From: DASUAS01 sp036271015
Lineage (GTDB): Bacteria > Actinomycetota > Acidimicrobiia > IMCC26256 > DASPTH01
Assembly: GCA_036271015.1 (NCBI GenBank)
Contig: DATBBL010000366.1
Location: 1 to 6,352, forward strand
DNA length: 6,352 nt
Direction: 5' to 3'
Below the pieces are notes generated by a model that had not been told where the DNA came from, searched no databases, and was given only the letters and a program-made list of their open reading frames with translations. The position numbers and the translations under genes were made by a program. Shown piece after piece: positions 5,895-6,352 of this stretch. The first letter of the stretch is position 1; every line of letters begins with the position of its first letter.

Positions 5895-6352
5895 CGGCGC
5901 GTGCACGACGTCGAGAACGTGCTGGACGACGCGGCGTTCTGGGTTGCCCTCGTCGTCGGTGGCATCGGAGTGCTCTTCGTGTGGGTGCGCGTTCGCCGGG
6001 GCGCGCGTGAGCCCGGTGTCGCGATCGCGGTCGCGATCGGGTGCCTCGCCGGTCTCCGGGTCGACCACCGGCTGCCCGCGCCGCTCGTCGTCGGCGTTGT
6101 GCTCATCGCGCTCGGCGAATGGCTGGCGCGTGACCGGGCGACTAGGGAACGTGTGCTCTCCGCGATACCGGGGGCCGTCGTGCTCGGTGCGGCGCTCCCC
6201 GACGGTTGGGCGCTGTGGATCCGCGTGCTGGTCGCCGTCGTCACCGTCGCCGGGGGTGCCCTGGTCGATGCGGTCGACCGGGTGAGGCCGCGTGTTCTCC
6301 CGGTGCTCCTGGCCGTCGGTGCCGTCGGCGTCTACTTCTGCGTGCCCGACAC
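5889..6352 (+). CDS. Unrecognised multi-pass membrane protein, 3' end outside the window
   Basis: I do not recognise this gene. The frame is open from ATG 5889 to the window end (154 complete codons), with strong G/C third-position bias throughout, so it is very likely real. A short charged N-terminus (MLRRVHDVENVLDD) is followed by hydrophobic helices at about 17-33, 43-55, 64-78, 90-103, 109-126 and 136-151. Basic residues in the loop at 34-40 and acidic and basic residues near 79-89 separate them. The visible part ends in VYFCVPD. An in-frame TGA at 5883-5885 means translation cannot begin further upstream; GTG 5901 or GTG 5919 are alternative starts that keep the first helix. No Shine-Dalgarno is seen. 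It is divergent from the glycosyltransferase, with only 7 bp between start codons, so its promoter must lie within that gene. A link to glycan export or assembly is possible but not shown. Confidence 0.78.
   Translation, partial: MLRRVHDVENVLDDAAFWVALVVGGIGVLFVWVRVRRGAREPGVAIAVAIGCLAGLRVDHRLPAPLVVGVVLIALGEWLARDRATRERVLSAIPGAVVLGAALPDGWALWIRVLVAVVTVAGGALVDAVDRVRPRVLPVLLAVGAVGVYFCVPD

Noticed and set aside
6018..6039. Direct repeat of GTCGCGATCG
   Set aside because: Two copies (6018-6027 and 6030-6039) encode VAIAVAIG in a membrane helix. The repeat follows from repeated Val-Ala-Ile codons and needs no regulatory explanation.
5882..6244. N-terminal extension of the glycosyltransferase frame up to 6244
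   Set aside because: The added residues are Ser/Thr/Arg-rich without structure, and the region is better explained by the plus-strand membrane protein. The family N-terminus begins just after ATG 5881.
5944..6285. 113-codon plus-strand frame
   Set aside because: Alternative frame within the membrane protein gene; Ser/Arg/Cys-rich with no coding signature. The frame from 5889 has the strong GC3 bias.

Overview
The window is very GC-rich (roughly 70% by eye), with codons strongly biased to G or C in the third position. Together with the protein family variants seen, this suggests a high-GC actinobacterium, possibly of the Acidimicrobiia type. The taxon is an inference; no marker gene is present. 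The window holds four protein-coding genes packed with almost no spare DNA, and two of them run off the window edges.

Three genes lie on the minus strand and read right to left: a GT-B family 4 glycosyltransferase (start 5881, stop 4703), a membrane-anchored nucleotide-sugar 4,6-dehydratase/epimerase of the FlaA1/WbpM/CapD type (start about 4558, stop 2651), and a large membrane protein (start 2599, running off the left edge). The large protein carries a MraY/WecA-like multi-pass region fused to a DUF4012 domain. At the right, on the plus strand, an unrecognised membrane protein begins at 5889 and runs off the right edge. Its start codon lies 7 bp from that of the glycosyltransferase, head to head.

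The three minus-strand genes look like a surface-polysaccharide or glycoconjugate locus. The dehydratase would make a deoxy or amino-sugar nucleotide precursor, and the glycosyltransferase would transfer a sugar onto a glycan, probably a lipid-linked one. The DUF4012 fusion is an integral membrane protein of unknown role. Its MraY/WecA-like part keeps the fold's sequence landmarks but has lost most of the acidic and histidine residues expected for catalysis. I regard it as a probable pseudoenzyme or scaffold, and as the most interesting item here.

Two of the four starts (5881 and 2599) have no Shine-Dalgarno sequence but do have a TANNNT -10-like hexamer 6-7 nt upstream, the layout expected of leaderless transcripts. 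The hexamer for the glycosyltransferase coincides with the first two codons of the divergent gene. A 13-bp interrupted inverted repeat spans the dehydratase stop codon. I saw no tRNA, rRNA, CRISPR, insertion sequence or attachment site. No non-coding stretch exceeds about 145 bases.
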